Notes under the pieces: generated by a model
Database searches by the model: none
Seen by the model: only the letters and a program-made list of their open reading frames with translations
What the model was told of the DNA's origin: nothing
Part shown: positions 36,714 through 48,614 of the stretch, in pieces
Position numbering within the stretch: position 1 is the first letter of the stretch
Layout: each line of letters begins with the position of its first letter
NCBI RefSeq assembly: GCF_964355755.1
Contig: NC_092671.1
Location: 19,616,001 to 19,680,000, forward strand
DNA from: Antedon mediterranea
Taxonomy: Eukaryota; Echinodermata; Crinoidea; Comatulida; Antedonidae
Reading direction: 5' to 3'
Length of the DNA stretch: 64,000 nt
Position numbers and translations under genes: made by a program

Positions 36714-38330
36714 TAGGATCAAGGGACCAAATAAATGACAAATGGTATATATTCAGATCCATAGAGTTTGCTTTTTTATCGCAAGCAGTTTATGCGTGAC
36801 TTTCCTATCATAAACATTGTACACTAATCTTGTACCTTATGCTGTCGTAATGAACAGAGGATCAGTGTCGTATGTTTCACTACTCTTTTCCTGGTTTAGA
36901 CCTATGGAGTTGTATGATATGTACCACATGAAAGCATAAATCCTTAAGTCTGACCAGGCCCACAAATGAGAAATTAAGATGAAGAAATAAATTTAAAATT
37001 GTATAATAACTTATTTATATACTTGATATCTGTTACTACACCTAGTTGTTAAGGATAAATATACCTCTTCATATAATAATTTAACTTTCATGTCAATTAA
37101 ATATGACAAACCATCTATACTTTTAAATTTAAATTAGCTCAAAATATAACATAATTCAACTAAAGTTGTTTTGACAAGTGTGGAATTTTGTATATTACCA
37201 TCAGGCCCCAAGAGTTATACACTCATTTAAAGCATTGATAGTTTTCAATTCCATGGATAATTCTCTAAATTCAGAAAGCATGTTGGGCGGAGTACACACA
37301 TTTTATGCCAGGCTAAGCAAATCCTAATTTATGATTTGCCAAAGGCAAACTTTAAAAGTCAGATTTAGTTCAACACCAAAATCTATATATCTTCATGAAT
37401 TTGAAATAATGGTTCATTTACTGAATATATATTACTTTACTCATATTTTTTTGTAGCTTGCAATGAAAATATCCATTCATATAACTTTATTGTTTGTGCT
37501 CCTATTTTGTTTGCTCTTTTATGAAAATAAACATCACAAAATCAGTACACTTACTGAAAGTACATATATTGAAAAACAAAGGCTGAAAATTATGTGGATC
37601 ACAGGATTCTCATAAGCCTCTACTATATTGTAACAAATGCCCATTTGAATACTTATATATATTTTGTTGTAAAGCAAAAATAACGCAACGTACGCACGTA
37701 AGGTGTACACCAATATCCTACATTATATTTGATCATTTTTATTAACTTCTATCATGTCTCAACAATGAAAACAAATTCAAGTTTCATATCCACTCATAAT
37801 TTATTATAACATTATACTCAGTAAAGAGCCTCAGCTATTTTTACTTGATTTAGACACCAACTATGTCAATTGAAATTTCAAGTAATAATCTTAAATCAAA
37901 TGTAGTAAATAACTAATGTCTATTCAGAAAACACCGCTCTCAAGAGAATGCAAAATTTCTAGCCAAATTGGAACCATTTTATGTCTTTTCCCCTTATTTA
38001 ATAAGTTGGCAGAAACAATATAAATAGTCAATTGGAAGTGATTGACTACAGCACTGTCAGACCAAGAGTCATCAAGGCCAAGTAAATTATAAATTGTTTA
38101 ATATAATATATTGATATATTGCTTTTTAAACATTGTTTCAGAAATGTTGGGAAAGGGAATATAGACATTTTGAAAAAAATTTGAATTTAACCGATCATAA
38201 TATTAGCATGTACAGTAGATTTGAATTATGATTTGAATAAACGCCTTCCCAATAAAACATCACTTAGAATAATAATCGCATTTTGTACTATATTTATGAC
38301 ACAAAATATACTATTTGTAAGAGAATTAAA
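36714..38330. other. No recognised feature
   Basis: AT-rich DNA without supported exons or repeats. Confidence 0.4.
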
Positions 38331-38339
38331 TGTTTCCTT

Positions 38340-38625
38340 CGATTAAGAATCTCCCTCAAATGAACTCCGCCTCCCCTACAAGGGCCCTACCAAACAATAA
38401 ACACTATACTTTAAAATGTTATTAATCATCTACAGTAAGACACGTTTAGTTTTACGAATATCAAGCATTTCAATAATGGTAACCGACAGAAAACCTCCAA
38501 GCCAGAACGTCCTTCTAAAACCTTTTTACCCAAGTCATTATCATTCCGAGAACCATCATCTACACCTCCTAGAGGGGAAGCGAGCAAAGCGAGCTCACCC
38601 TCAAGTACTTAAAATCACTTATTAA
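38340..38625. other. Less AT-rich island of unknown nature
   Basis: It contains gaggggaagcgagcaaagcg and accctcaagtact in an otherwise AT-rich setting. Frames are open on both strands (plus 38416-38625, minus through GSRNDNDLGKKVLEGRSG). The gcgagcaaagcgagct word looks like a dispersed-repeat signature more than a gene. I cannot choose between the two. Confidence 0.3.
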
Positions 38626-38629
38626 ATTA

Positions 38630-41600
38630 AATATTTGTTAGTTCTCAACTTGAATGTTTCAAAATCTTGACTGGTTGGGTCAAATTGGTATTTGGCAAAG
38701 TCATATTCATTGTGCTGTTGGTAACTAAAGAGGAAGAACGTACTTTTGCTTGATTTTATTTCAAACATTCATGACATTAATGTACTAATTTGTGAATGAG
38801 ATAGCTGCATGGCTTTCATTGGACAAGATTCAGATGCTTAATTCTTAATTACCACAACTTCTTGCTAATTATGATAAGTAAGATCTTGCATAAAAAGCAT
38901 AACACTGTGACTTGCATCCAAGGTAGTATCTATTTCATTTGATAATTAAAATAGCCATTGTATAAATTGATTATACTAATAGTGAGAAAAGTGCTATGTC
39001 TATCGGCCTAATAAATGGTGTGTGAATAAATTATCTCCATTTTCTTGGCAGCAGGTGAGAAGACCAAACACATCGATTTCTTAGGATTGAAACAAATATC
39101 ATGGTTTATACCATAAGATTCACAGATATCAACTTGCTGTTGCAATCCAGTAAGAGCAGGTGCTAATAGGGTCATGTCATCTGCCTTAAACTGAAGTTAT
39201 TATATCGCACTCCATTTATAGTTACAACCAATGCTACAATTTGTGATATTAGTGTCACATAAAACATCAATAAAAATGTTGGCACATGATCCTTCCTTGT
39301 CTTCACTGTTGGTAACTGTGAGCTTTTGTCTCAGTTAAGCAATGTTGGGCCATCTGGGAATTTCAGGTGCTGTATAGACCTTTAGAAGGTGATGTGGTAT
39401 GGTAATAGATTGGACTAGATGAGAGGTATGGGTTCAAGTCTGTCTATGCCATATGCCTAGACATTGATCCTATGTAAACATTAAAGAACTTACTGTACAC
39501 TACACTATTTAAAAATACTATGGTATCATCTCTTGGCATGCTCATCTTGGTAAACTAGCTGCTGTGGGTTTGTAGTAGGGTTGGCTAATCTGAATCAGTT
39601 TTCATCCGTTGAACATGAGGACAAATATTTTAAATAGCATTTACAATATAGTCATAATATTGGTATTCTAATAAAGAAACTTTACCAACTTAGATTTATT
39701 TAGCTGAACAAACAATTCAAGTAATTGCTGTTGCCAAAACAAAAATCAGCGATGATCAGATACACATAAATACACATTTGCAACAAGATACAAAAAGAAT
39801 CAGTGGAGCTCTAACTGTATTATTATTTGCTGAAAATACAGGGAACTTAACAAGTGGCAACAAGTTGTCCATACTGCTTTGTACAATCCTAATTTGCCAA
39901 AGCATGTTATTGTAATGATCTTAGTATTAACTTTGTGAGTCTAATTCCTCCATGCAGAAACTAGCAAATAAATTATTTATGTAATTATATAAGAGCAGAA
40001 CAAAAATATTCACATCCAAACAAGATTTATATGCATGATCATGGTGCTGTGACTATAGAAACATTCTGGAAAGTTGGCTAAAATAACAAATCTAGAAAGG
40101 AGAAGGGATAAACCACAATGGGTGAGGGTCCTTTAGGCGAGGATAAATGTAACTCCCATATAAACTTTGAAAACATAACAATTACTATTAAAATAAACAG
40201 CAGTCATACCTAGAAAGTATGTAAATGGGCTAAGACCAAATTACAATACATCCTAATAACTATGCACATGAAAAAAGACATGGATCAGATTGCTATGCCA
40301 TGCTTTGAAAACCAAGATTCGCACGACAGATGTAATAATTAACAAAGATACATGAATGCACATACCAGCTAAAGTATGACCAATTAAAATTTACAAAGAA
40401 CACATCATCAAAAGTAGTCCACAACACAGGTAGTTATAAATCTTCAATGAACAAATTAAGTCATTAACGTAATTAACATCCAATCACACAACTTGTAGAA
40501 AATCAAAACTATAACTAGGAATGCAAGAATAATTTTTCTAATTTCCCAGAGGTTTCTTAAATGCTTGACAAGATTTAATTTCCAAATGCAACAGTTCACC
40601 TGTACATTAACATATGATTTGGTCATGGACGATCAGGAAATTGTGGATGGTGTGCCACTTGCTTTATAGCTAGCGAGAATGCAACAAGACGTGGAGGTAG
40701 AAACATGAAGTTTGTTCGCTGTGGGTATACCACAGGGCTGACTGTACTTTCAACTAATTTGAATGTGCTGCTATCGACATATTTGTACAACATAAAATAT
40801 CAGAATTTGTTTACTGGTCTTAAGAAGCAGCGAATACATTGCATATTATCTCAGAAATTTGCAAATATTTTCAATTACGAATGATGACAGTTAATTGAGG
40901 GTTTTACTTTTTCATGAATGTTTGAAGTTTGAAAATTCTCTGAATATCAAACAAGTTATTTAATATTAAGTACTAAATGTACTACCTTATTGTCTGTGAC
41001 CTATAACTAAATTTTGCTATTGCATGCAACAGTAAATTAATTCTTTTATTAGGGTGATGTTAACCTGATGAACCAGCAACAGGTTACAGAGGCTTACTTA
41101 GGATATAGGAAATTATGTATTGCTTTATATCAAATTGAAATATGAAATAATAAATAAAATAAAATAAATTTGTCTTCTAAATTACTTTTCTTCTTTCAAA
41201 ATAATTAGAAGTTTAGTGAATAAATGTAACATAAAATATAATATTTACATAGCATATGCAAAGATGTTAACATAATTGGTTTAAATAGCATCACAGGATT
41301 TCCACTCTCGGATAAAAAAAATTTCCATAATTTGACTCAGAATTAAGGTTCATTGACAATAACAATCCATTTGCATTTAATTAAAGAATATAACATGTAC
41401 AGCAAAAGTAGCCAATATAATATGTGGTGAAGGATGGCTCTTATTAATTATCGCCTGAAACCTTAAATTATGGAGTACAGTTAATTTTAGATCCAGAAAC
41501 CTTTCACCAGCCCATAGTCTGTGACCATGCAGTGTGTCCCTGGGGATACTGTCTTTGCCAATTACTTCACACATTTAAGTTCTAGGTTTTAATTGATCAT

Positions 41601-43690
41601 TTGCTTTATAATTATATCAAAGTATATGAAATGATTAAAGAAAGATTTGAGAAAGTTCTAAAAAGAGAAGTGCTTGTACAGAATCTAGTTTCAATAGATC
41701 CTTCCTAATTTTAGTTTAACAACCAGCCAACCATCTGAACTTGGCTAATCATACCCAATTGTACATATATCAACCTTATTCAATTTTGAGAAATCTCAAT
41801 AGAGAACTTAGAAACCAATAGCATAGAATCTTGTATAATTAGTAATCATTCGTTCCACCTTAGTTATTTAATGTTTGTCGGCTAACATCAAACATAGGTT
41901 TAGCCTTTGATGTGAAATGACTAGTATCAACTTGGGATGTAACACTGCCAATCACTGTCTATCTGTATCTCTTGAGACCAAAATCATTGCCTCAACTACT
42001 TTAACAACTGGTTTGCAAACATCTAATCATTCACAATTTTCTGGTTCATTTCTACCAATTTTAGAAAATTTGAAGAAAATACTGTTCCCTCTTTATGTTC
42101 ATCATTCTATGTTTAAAATCGTATGCAGTACAACATTATTTACTGTTTAGTGTGAGGTATGGCTTGACATAAAACATTATGTCAACTGCACCTATATGGT
42201 GATACACCTGAGTAGGTGGGTTACATGATATTCAATAAATACTCTATTGAAACCACAATCATGACATTTCGGTATATGGCTGTTGAATTTTGTTATATGG
42301 CCATTGCATTTCGTTATAAGCGCAATCATTCTAGTTACAATTGAGCAACAACCACACACAACATGAGGTTAGGCTGTTGACTGATGGCATTCGAAAATCA
42401 ACCTATAGTGTCCACCATCTATAATTGTTTTACTCTGCGTCAAAAATTTGAGGGCTGTGTTTTTGCATGATTTAGGCCTTGGCATATTTACCAACTTGAG
42501 AGATTTGATATTTATGCATAGTAGACTCTATCCTCTCAAATAGAGTCAAGAGGAATTTAATGCTTTTCGACTTTTTATCAGTGTTGTCTTTCAACTTGCA
42601 TCACTATTGCGTTAATTTTCATGTGATGACATGACTGCCCTGACAATGTGATTACATATTTCTGCAATTGATATGTGTGGCGATATGAGAACTTGTGTAA
42701 CTGTTTTATACTTTTAATAAACTAATTAATTTAAATACATTTCCCCTCAAACAGTGAAACAAATGTTCACACACTTGGTCTAGCCTCTCATTAATAGTGG
42801 GTGTATCATTATTTTTTATTGTGCAATGGAACAAATAATTTCATTTAAAGATGAAACACTATTTGCATTATCGTTATTGTATAACATTTTACTTTCACTT
42901 TGGGTGGTAAGTCAGTTTAAAGAAGAATGTTGCTTTGTCATTTAAAAAAAAAAGAAGATGTAATTGAGTTCAAGCATGCAAACAATTGCATGTGAAATGT
43001 TAACGAATGATACATGATTGATGGTATAGATAATTAGGTAATCACATAAATATATCAAGTTGATATTTCAGTTGGTGATTTATTGTCTTAGTAGTTCAAG
43101 TTTGTGAGTAACATCTTGATAACATAGCCTATTCTATATTGATATGTTCATGTCATCTGGTTGGTTTAATAGTCATATACTGTAGATGCAGCATGTATGA
43201 ATTCAATGTAGAGGTTGAGAGTATTTGGGTAAAACGAACAAAGTAAAACAGTTGATATGAAACATTCAATATGGATGTCAAAACAAATTTGCGCTGTATT
43301 AAACATTGGATGTAGCGCATAAAACCAAGTTAGAATGAACAATTATAATCTACATATTACATGTCTACTGCTAATTTGCTGCTGTTTAAAGTCCCACAGA
43401 CACCTCAAACCCCTGAAGGACTAATATGGTACATCTCACCAAGTAGGACGAAAATGATAGCTACTTGTGATCTGTAGACCACTACTACATCATGAGCGTT
43501 GTCTCCATCTGATCTTGGGTATTTCTATGATTTAGAAATGTAAAGATAAAGATTCTTCAGCAATTAGTATTGTTTAATTATCCAATAATGCTACTAAATT
43601 GGTCGCATAATTTTATGTATCTCCTCCAAAATCTTGATTGGTACATGCTCACATTTGACACACTAATGTTTCTTGATGGGCCATACATAG
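38630..43690. other. Largely featureless stretch with relics
   Basis: A possible diverged tRNA-derived SINE lies around 39385-39470, with the B-box-like ggttcaagtct at 39431-39441. A fragment resembling the GTTTCTGCTG MITE end (cttggcagcag) lies at 39048-39058. Nothing else is supported. Confidence 0.35.
39385..39470 (+). mobile_element. Diverged tRNA-derived SINE relic
   Basis: gatgtggtatggtaatagat followed by ggacta...gggttcaagtct has the spacing of A-box and B-box in a tRNA-like head. It is heavily mutated and the tail is unclear. Confidence 0.3.
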
Positions 43691-43691
43691 G

Positions 43692-43766
43692 CTATATCAC
43701 TGTTTCAACTACACAACCTCCTCTGTTGTGTACCACAATGGGCGGATCTACAAATACCATGCCGAG
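43692..43766 (-). CDS. Candidate terminal exon, unidentified gene
   Basis: Minus strand: a very strong acceptor (gttgtttttttttggcag) opens a 24-codon frame to TAG, reading LGMVFVDPPIVV then HNRGGCVVETVI. Another frame (RHGICRSAHCGTQQRRLCS then stop) is also open, so the phase is unknown. No upstream partner is certain. A plus-strand frame overlaps it without support. Confidence 0.3.
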   Translation of the reverse strand, partial: LGMVFVDPPIVVHNRGGCVVETVI

Positions 43767-44659
43767 CTGCCAAAAAAAAACAACAGTGTTTAGGTCGGCA
43801 GCCGGCCAACCACATCGACTGATCGACTCAGTGAGTAAAACGCTGTGGCCATTGATAAAATAAAAACTAGACTAAAATTTAATTACAAAAGTAGCAAATA
43901 AGATTACAAACTCCCCAAAAAAATTGAAAAATATCAAAAACCATTGAAATTTAAAAAAAATTTGTGTTAATATACAGTAAATAACGCCACCAACAAAGGC
44001 AATAGTTTGCTATTAAAAAAATCTCATTTATATTTAAAAATCCAGATCACGAAAATCGATCGCTTGACTGCGTTTAAAACTTGAAAATAAAACATCAATT
44101 CAGCATCAGTGATTAAATGTATATTAAGCAACACATCATTATATCATGCACAGCCAGACATGGCCCAAAAAAAGATTCTAGGCCAACATACTGTAATCTC
44201 AGTTGCTACGAAACAAATAATGTAATTACATAATCATTAAGGTTAATGATCAAACGGTTACAATAGGAACATAATTTGTCATTCTGTAGTATAAATTTTA
44301 ATAAACTCAATACTAGTGTTTCATATTAATGCTAAAACATGCACAAGAATTACTGTAAAACCATAACAGTTGGTTATAGAGTAATTCAGAATGTTTCTTA
44401 ATAGTATTACTGATGAATGTTTCTAGCCATGCCAAATATGTATCCAAAGTTTGCAAAAAGTGGAGAAAAGGTCATACAACTAAACAAACTAAAACCATTA
44501 TTTCACTATTATTGTGTTAAATTTAAATATTGTCATTCACCCAATTTTAGTGAGAATTCTATATTGATCAATCGTACAACGTTATACAATTTTGCAATTA
44601 TTTTTAAATTGCAGGAAATGATGATATTCAATCTCTTCCCTTATTAAAAATATGAGGGC

Positions 44660-44810
44660 TCACTTCATCATGTTAAAGTCTTCAAACTTGTAAACAAGGT
44701 TTGGAACCAGATAAGATGCACTTGATTGTACATATTCATAGTCTAGATGCAAATCTAAAAAAATGGAGCTAATTGCCCAAAATTTGGAACAACACATCAA
44801 CTGTGGGGCA
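44660..44810 (-). CDS. Candidate exon, unidentified gene
   Basis: Minus strand: the acceptor tttctttatttcttttcatag is exceptionally pyrimidine-rich. It is followed by one leftover base and a 49-codon frame ending in TGA, including APQLMCCSKFWAISS and SYLVPNLVYKFEDF. A GTGAGC donor overlaps the stop, so it might instead be internal and join 43766. The protein is not recognised. Confidence 0.3.
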
Positions 44811-44846
44811 CTATGAAAAGAAATAAAGAAAATCAAATTCAAATAT

Positions 44847-45074
44847 GATCCAGTGGTTAAAGCACTGCAGTGTTAAATCCTTCAGAAGACTCTTCTGACT
44901 TGTTCCTCTTCACTCAGGTAAAAAATTACTGTACTAGGATGGTAAATCAGACTCACTTGTAATGTAAGAGAGTACCACCTTCTAACATGCACAATACAAT
45001 GGCGTCTGGTGCAAACACGAAATACAGATGGACCGTTTGAAAATAAGCTTCGGTTTCAACTTTACCTTTTACCT
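44847..45074 (+). mobile_element. tRNA-derived SINE, truncated older copy
   Basis: From cactgcagtgttaaatccttc to tttcaactttaccttttacc it tracks the body and tail of the SINE at 47179-47497. The tRNA-like head has lost its B-box part. It is more diverged than the other copy. Confidence 0.8.
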
Positions 45075-45740
45075 ACATCAACTATAACTGTATCTGAAAC
45101 TTGTGTTGCCCAAGAAGAGAATGCTTTCTAAACAAACTTGTTTGAAAACTCCCAACTTTGAAAAAGTTTAAAGAAGCATGTATACTATACTATATACATC
45201 CATTATACTAGGGCGATAATGAAAAGAAACAAGTTTTCTTAGAATTTTGCTGTTTTTGATGAAAATAATAGTCCAATCAGATGATGTCATGATTAATAAA
45301 AGCAATAATATTGCGAGGATACAACCATTTTATTGTTCTTATTGACAATGTCATTTGATTGGATTTTAAAATTATTTCTTATCATTAAGTTATTTTCATT
45401 GAAGACAGCTTACAGAAAATGGTTATCCCATAGTTCCAGGTAAAGTTTGGTTAAATATCTTTATATTTCCTGTAAGAAAATGTTTGCTTAGCTATTAATC
45501 GTCATTCTGTTCATCCGTCATAATGCCCGCCCGAAACTTGAAGACTGTTATAAACAATTATAGTGATTGTTCGTAGAACAGTATTAACCTTTATTTTAAT
45601 GTTATAAACATGTTTGTCAAAAAGGTGGACAGCCTAACTTCGGCAATTAGTCTACACTAGCAAATTTTAACAAACTTGTCTACCTGTACATTTGATGTTG
45701 TGCCGCTGCACAATAATTAAAAGATGAAGGTGTTAGCAAA

Positions 45741-46612
45741 ATGACCGGGTACATTTATATGGATGATTTAATTGTCAATCTCAGTATGTCTCGCAATGGA
45801 TGCGAATTACACGGTATAAAACTAAACAACCTTAGTTACGCGGATGATATGATACTTATTGCACCATCTGCCTCCGCATTACAACATCTAATTCATATGG
45901 GTGAAAAATACTCATTAACGCATGATATATTGTGAAAAATCTGTATGTATGTTATTCTGTCCTACAGTCAGGAAATTGTCAAAGCTTCCCACTTTAAACT
46001 TATTTGAGTCGGAACTTGACTTTGTTAGAGTTTTTAATTACTTGGGTCACACTTTGACACCCGATTTGAAAGATGATACGGATATCAAACGTCAGTACAG
46101 GTCATTGTGCATTAGAGCTAATACACTACGTAGAACTTTCTCAAAATGCTCTAACAACATAAAGTGTTTTTTGTTTAAAACTTATTGTAGTAACTTATAC
46201 TGTGCTTCTCTGTGGGCAAATTTTAATGTAAAATCTATGGAAGCACTAAAGGTGTGCTTCAACAATGCCTTGCGCCTGCTCCTTAATAAACCTAGGTCAT
46301 GCAGTGCCAGCACCATGTTTGTAGAAAACCACATCTGCTCGTTCTACGAACTACAACGTAAGGTGGTGTTTGGCATGTTGTGCAGATTAGGGAGGTCAGA
46401 CAATATTGTCATAAAATGTATTCATGAATTTTCTTTTCCTTCATCCAATCTACATAGTAGATGGATGAATCTATTGTTCTAACCACATGTGACTATGTAG
46501 CGTAGGTTTTTTTTATATATATGTATTTGTTATATTTGCAATAATGTACACTAATTTGTTACTGAACTATGGAGAATTTTTTTTTCCCGAAATAAAAGAT
46601 GAATGAATGAAT
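45741..46612 (+). mobile_element. 5'-truncated LINE fragment with (GAAT)n tail
   Basis: This is the 3' part of a non-LTR retrotransposon. The first frame (45741-45935) carries YMDDL and the catalytic YADDMILIAPSA. A +1 shift near 45925 leads to a second frame (45922-46482) with the RT thumb/C-terminal region (FNYLGHTLTPDLKDDTDIKR, FSKCSNNIKC). It ends with a ttttttcccgaaataaaag stretch and a gaatgaatgaat tail. The family differs from the LINE at 31815. It is inactive. Confidence 0.85.
45922..46482 (+). pseudogene. LINE RT C-terminal fragment
   Basis: A 186-codon frame that continues the RT protein of the fragment above after a frame shift. It has the conserved NYLGH and DIKRQ blocks and Cys residues near the end. 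The upstream palm motif YADD is in the other frame (about 45840). It is not functional as it stands: the N-terminal half and endonuclease are absent. Confidence 0.8.
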
Positions 46613-46619
46613 GAATTGC

Positions 46620-46870
46620 TACATGTAGTGTTTGTTGAAGGAATTTCCAACCCTCTTGAAACCATTGTAAGGCGTTCCATGCAATACAATGTCAAAATGT
46701 TGGCTACAACATACATATCTGCGGCATTTTCATTTCCTGATATTCCGCTACGAAAGGTCCCGTTAAAGCTATACTCGTGTACAACGCCACATACCGTGGT
46801 TCCAGGGGACATTGCGTCTATTTTTACAAATGTAGTAGTGATATGCCCAAATATTATTATTATATATTAG
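46620..46870. other. Segment open on both strands, unassigned
   Basis: Right after the LINE tail, both strands are open for about 80 codons: plus VVFVEGISNPLETIVRRSMQ, minus TTVCGVVHEYSFNGTF. Composition is less AT-rich. No homology is known to me, and no firm splice partner was found. It might be a relic exon into which the LINE inserted. Confidence 0.2.
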
Positions 46871-47165
46871 ACCTAGGCCATAATAATATGAAGCAAAAAA
46901 AAAGTTTTCGTAGATTTTAAAGCAAAATAAAATTTACAGGTTTGAGTTTGTAGCCCAATTTCATAGTTTTAATGATTGACAGTTCACCAAAAAAATGAGC
47001 AAATTGTAAAAACAAACGTAATTTACTTGATGCTAGGCCTAATTGATTGCGAGTGGCAGTAAATTGTCGCTTTGTATTACCCTCTATTTTGCTACTGTAT
47101 TTAAACTTAACACGAATCAATTCGAAATTTGAAACCCGCATCAAACAACAGGCTTATAAGTATCA

Positions 47166-47510
47166 CTAAATCATATATGATTGGAGCACTGTGGCGCAGT
47201 GGTTAGAGCATTGGACTTGCAATCAAGAGGTTGTCGGTTCAAGCCCCGGCTCGGTCACTGCAGTGTTGAGTCCTTGAGCAAGATTCTTTATCCACATTGT
47301 TCCTCCCCACCCAGGTGATAGAAATGGGTACCGGTATGTAAAAAGTACTGGGAAGGTAAATCAGACTCGTTTGTGCGGGAGGAGTGGCGTACCCCCCACA
47401 AACATACACACGTAGTGGAGTCTGGCCCAAACGCTAAGGAAATGGAGATGGGCACCACGGCCGTTAGCATTAGCTTAGGTTTCGACTTTACCTTTACCTA
47501 AATCATATAT
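47166..47510 (+). mobile_element. tRNA-derived SINE with 13-bp target-site duplication
   Basis: The element (47179-47497) begins with a tRNA-like head: A-box tggcgcagtgg at 47192-47202 and B-box ggttcaagccc at 47236-47246, the internal promoter for RNA polymerase III. A body of about 240 bp follows, ending in tttacctttac. Perfect 13-bp direct repeats (ctaaatcatatat) flank it at 47166-47178 and 47498-47510, so the insertion is fairly recent. The head anticodon-loop region (cttgcaa) resembles a tRNA-Ala type, but this is uncertain. It would rely on a LINE for movement. Confidence 0.92.
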
Positions 47511-48491
47511 TCATATTTAATATCATGATAGTGTTAATATCACTATTTATCGTTGTTACGATTTCATATAAAAGCCAAAAAATAATGTCTGAAAACTGAA
47601 AGAAAACAATTTTAAAAGTACAGTGTTTCAATGTAATTTCTTCTTATTTGCTATTAAGAATCATAGAATCGACACAGTACAGTATTATTTCGTTCTTGTT
47701 TAGAACTTGAGCTGTGTGAAGGGAAGACAAGAAAAAAACCATGTGTTTTCACGCTCGACTTTAATATTGGCCGTTTTCACAACATTGTTTACTACCGCTC
47801 GCTTGATGAGGTACTGTGGGAATAGGTACTGTGTGTAATAATACCACATGTATTTCAGTCTCGACTACATCAGAGTTTTATTTCCACACAACAGCATTTG
47901 CTGCCTGTTAAACTTTTGTTATGCACTCTACTACACTCGGCAGTTTTATCAAATCTTTACGTTATCACAAAATAGTGCAATGTTGTTTATCGGGTGTAAA
48001 TAAACGCATGTTCCCTCAAACAGTCTGACAACGGCATCTCTACAACGTTTGTCGTAATACAATAGAAACGTGTTAGAAGGCGCCTGAACTAAAGTTTGCT
48101 AGTGTAGTAAAATGTAGTCATTCACACTCTCAGTTTATAAAATTATTTAAATTTAAGGCATTAATCAAATACTATTAATTTGCACAAGTAATATTGGAAT
48201 TGGTGTAAATAGAAAAGTATTTGAATGATTCAAGGTTCAATTCCTGCTGAGAATATTTTTTTATATAAAAATTTTAGCATTGTTTGTCAGTGATCGAAGA
48301 TGTCTTGTTTTCGCAAAACAGAAACATCCTTTAAAATCCTTTACAAATTGGGCAATAACTACTTGAGTAATCCTGCTAACTAACCAACAAACACACGCGA
48401 TCGACCACCAATAATTATGCAAAAAAATAAATTAAAAAAGAAAGAATAAATGTTTAACATAAGCCTACCTTATACATTATCTCGTAGATGT

Positions 48492-48614
48492 TTATTGCAC
48501 TGGATTTGAACAATTTTTGGCATAATCACTTGGTTTAAGCGAAAATTGCTGAAGACACTTTTTAAATTTATCATAAGGAATAAGAACATCCTGACTTTCA
48601 CACACTTTCTGCTC
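48492..48614 (-). CDS. ACP6: ACP6 coding exon 8 (terminal)
   Basis: Acceptor cctacttcag, then EQKVCESQDVLIPYDKF and LQQFSLKPSDYAKNC to TAA, 40 codons. The L-x-P-x-D-x-F and L-x-P-x-x-Y-x-x-x-C spacing fits the human ACP6 C-terminus. Confidence 0.92.
   Translation of the reverse strand, partial: EQKVCESQDVLIPYDKFKKCLQQFSLKPSDYAKNCSNPVQ

Noticed and set aside
47179-47260. A tRNA gene.
   Set aside because: A and B boxes are present but the stems are imperfect and the sequence continues into a SINE body with target-site duplications.
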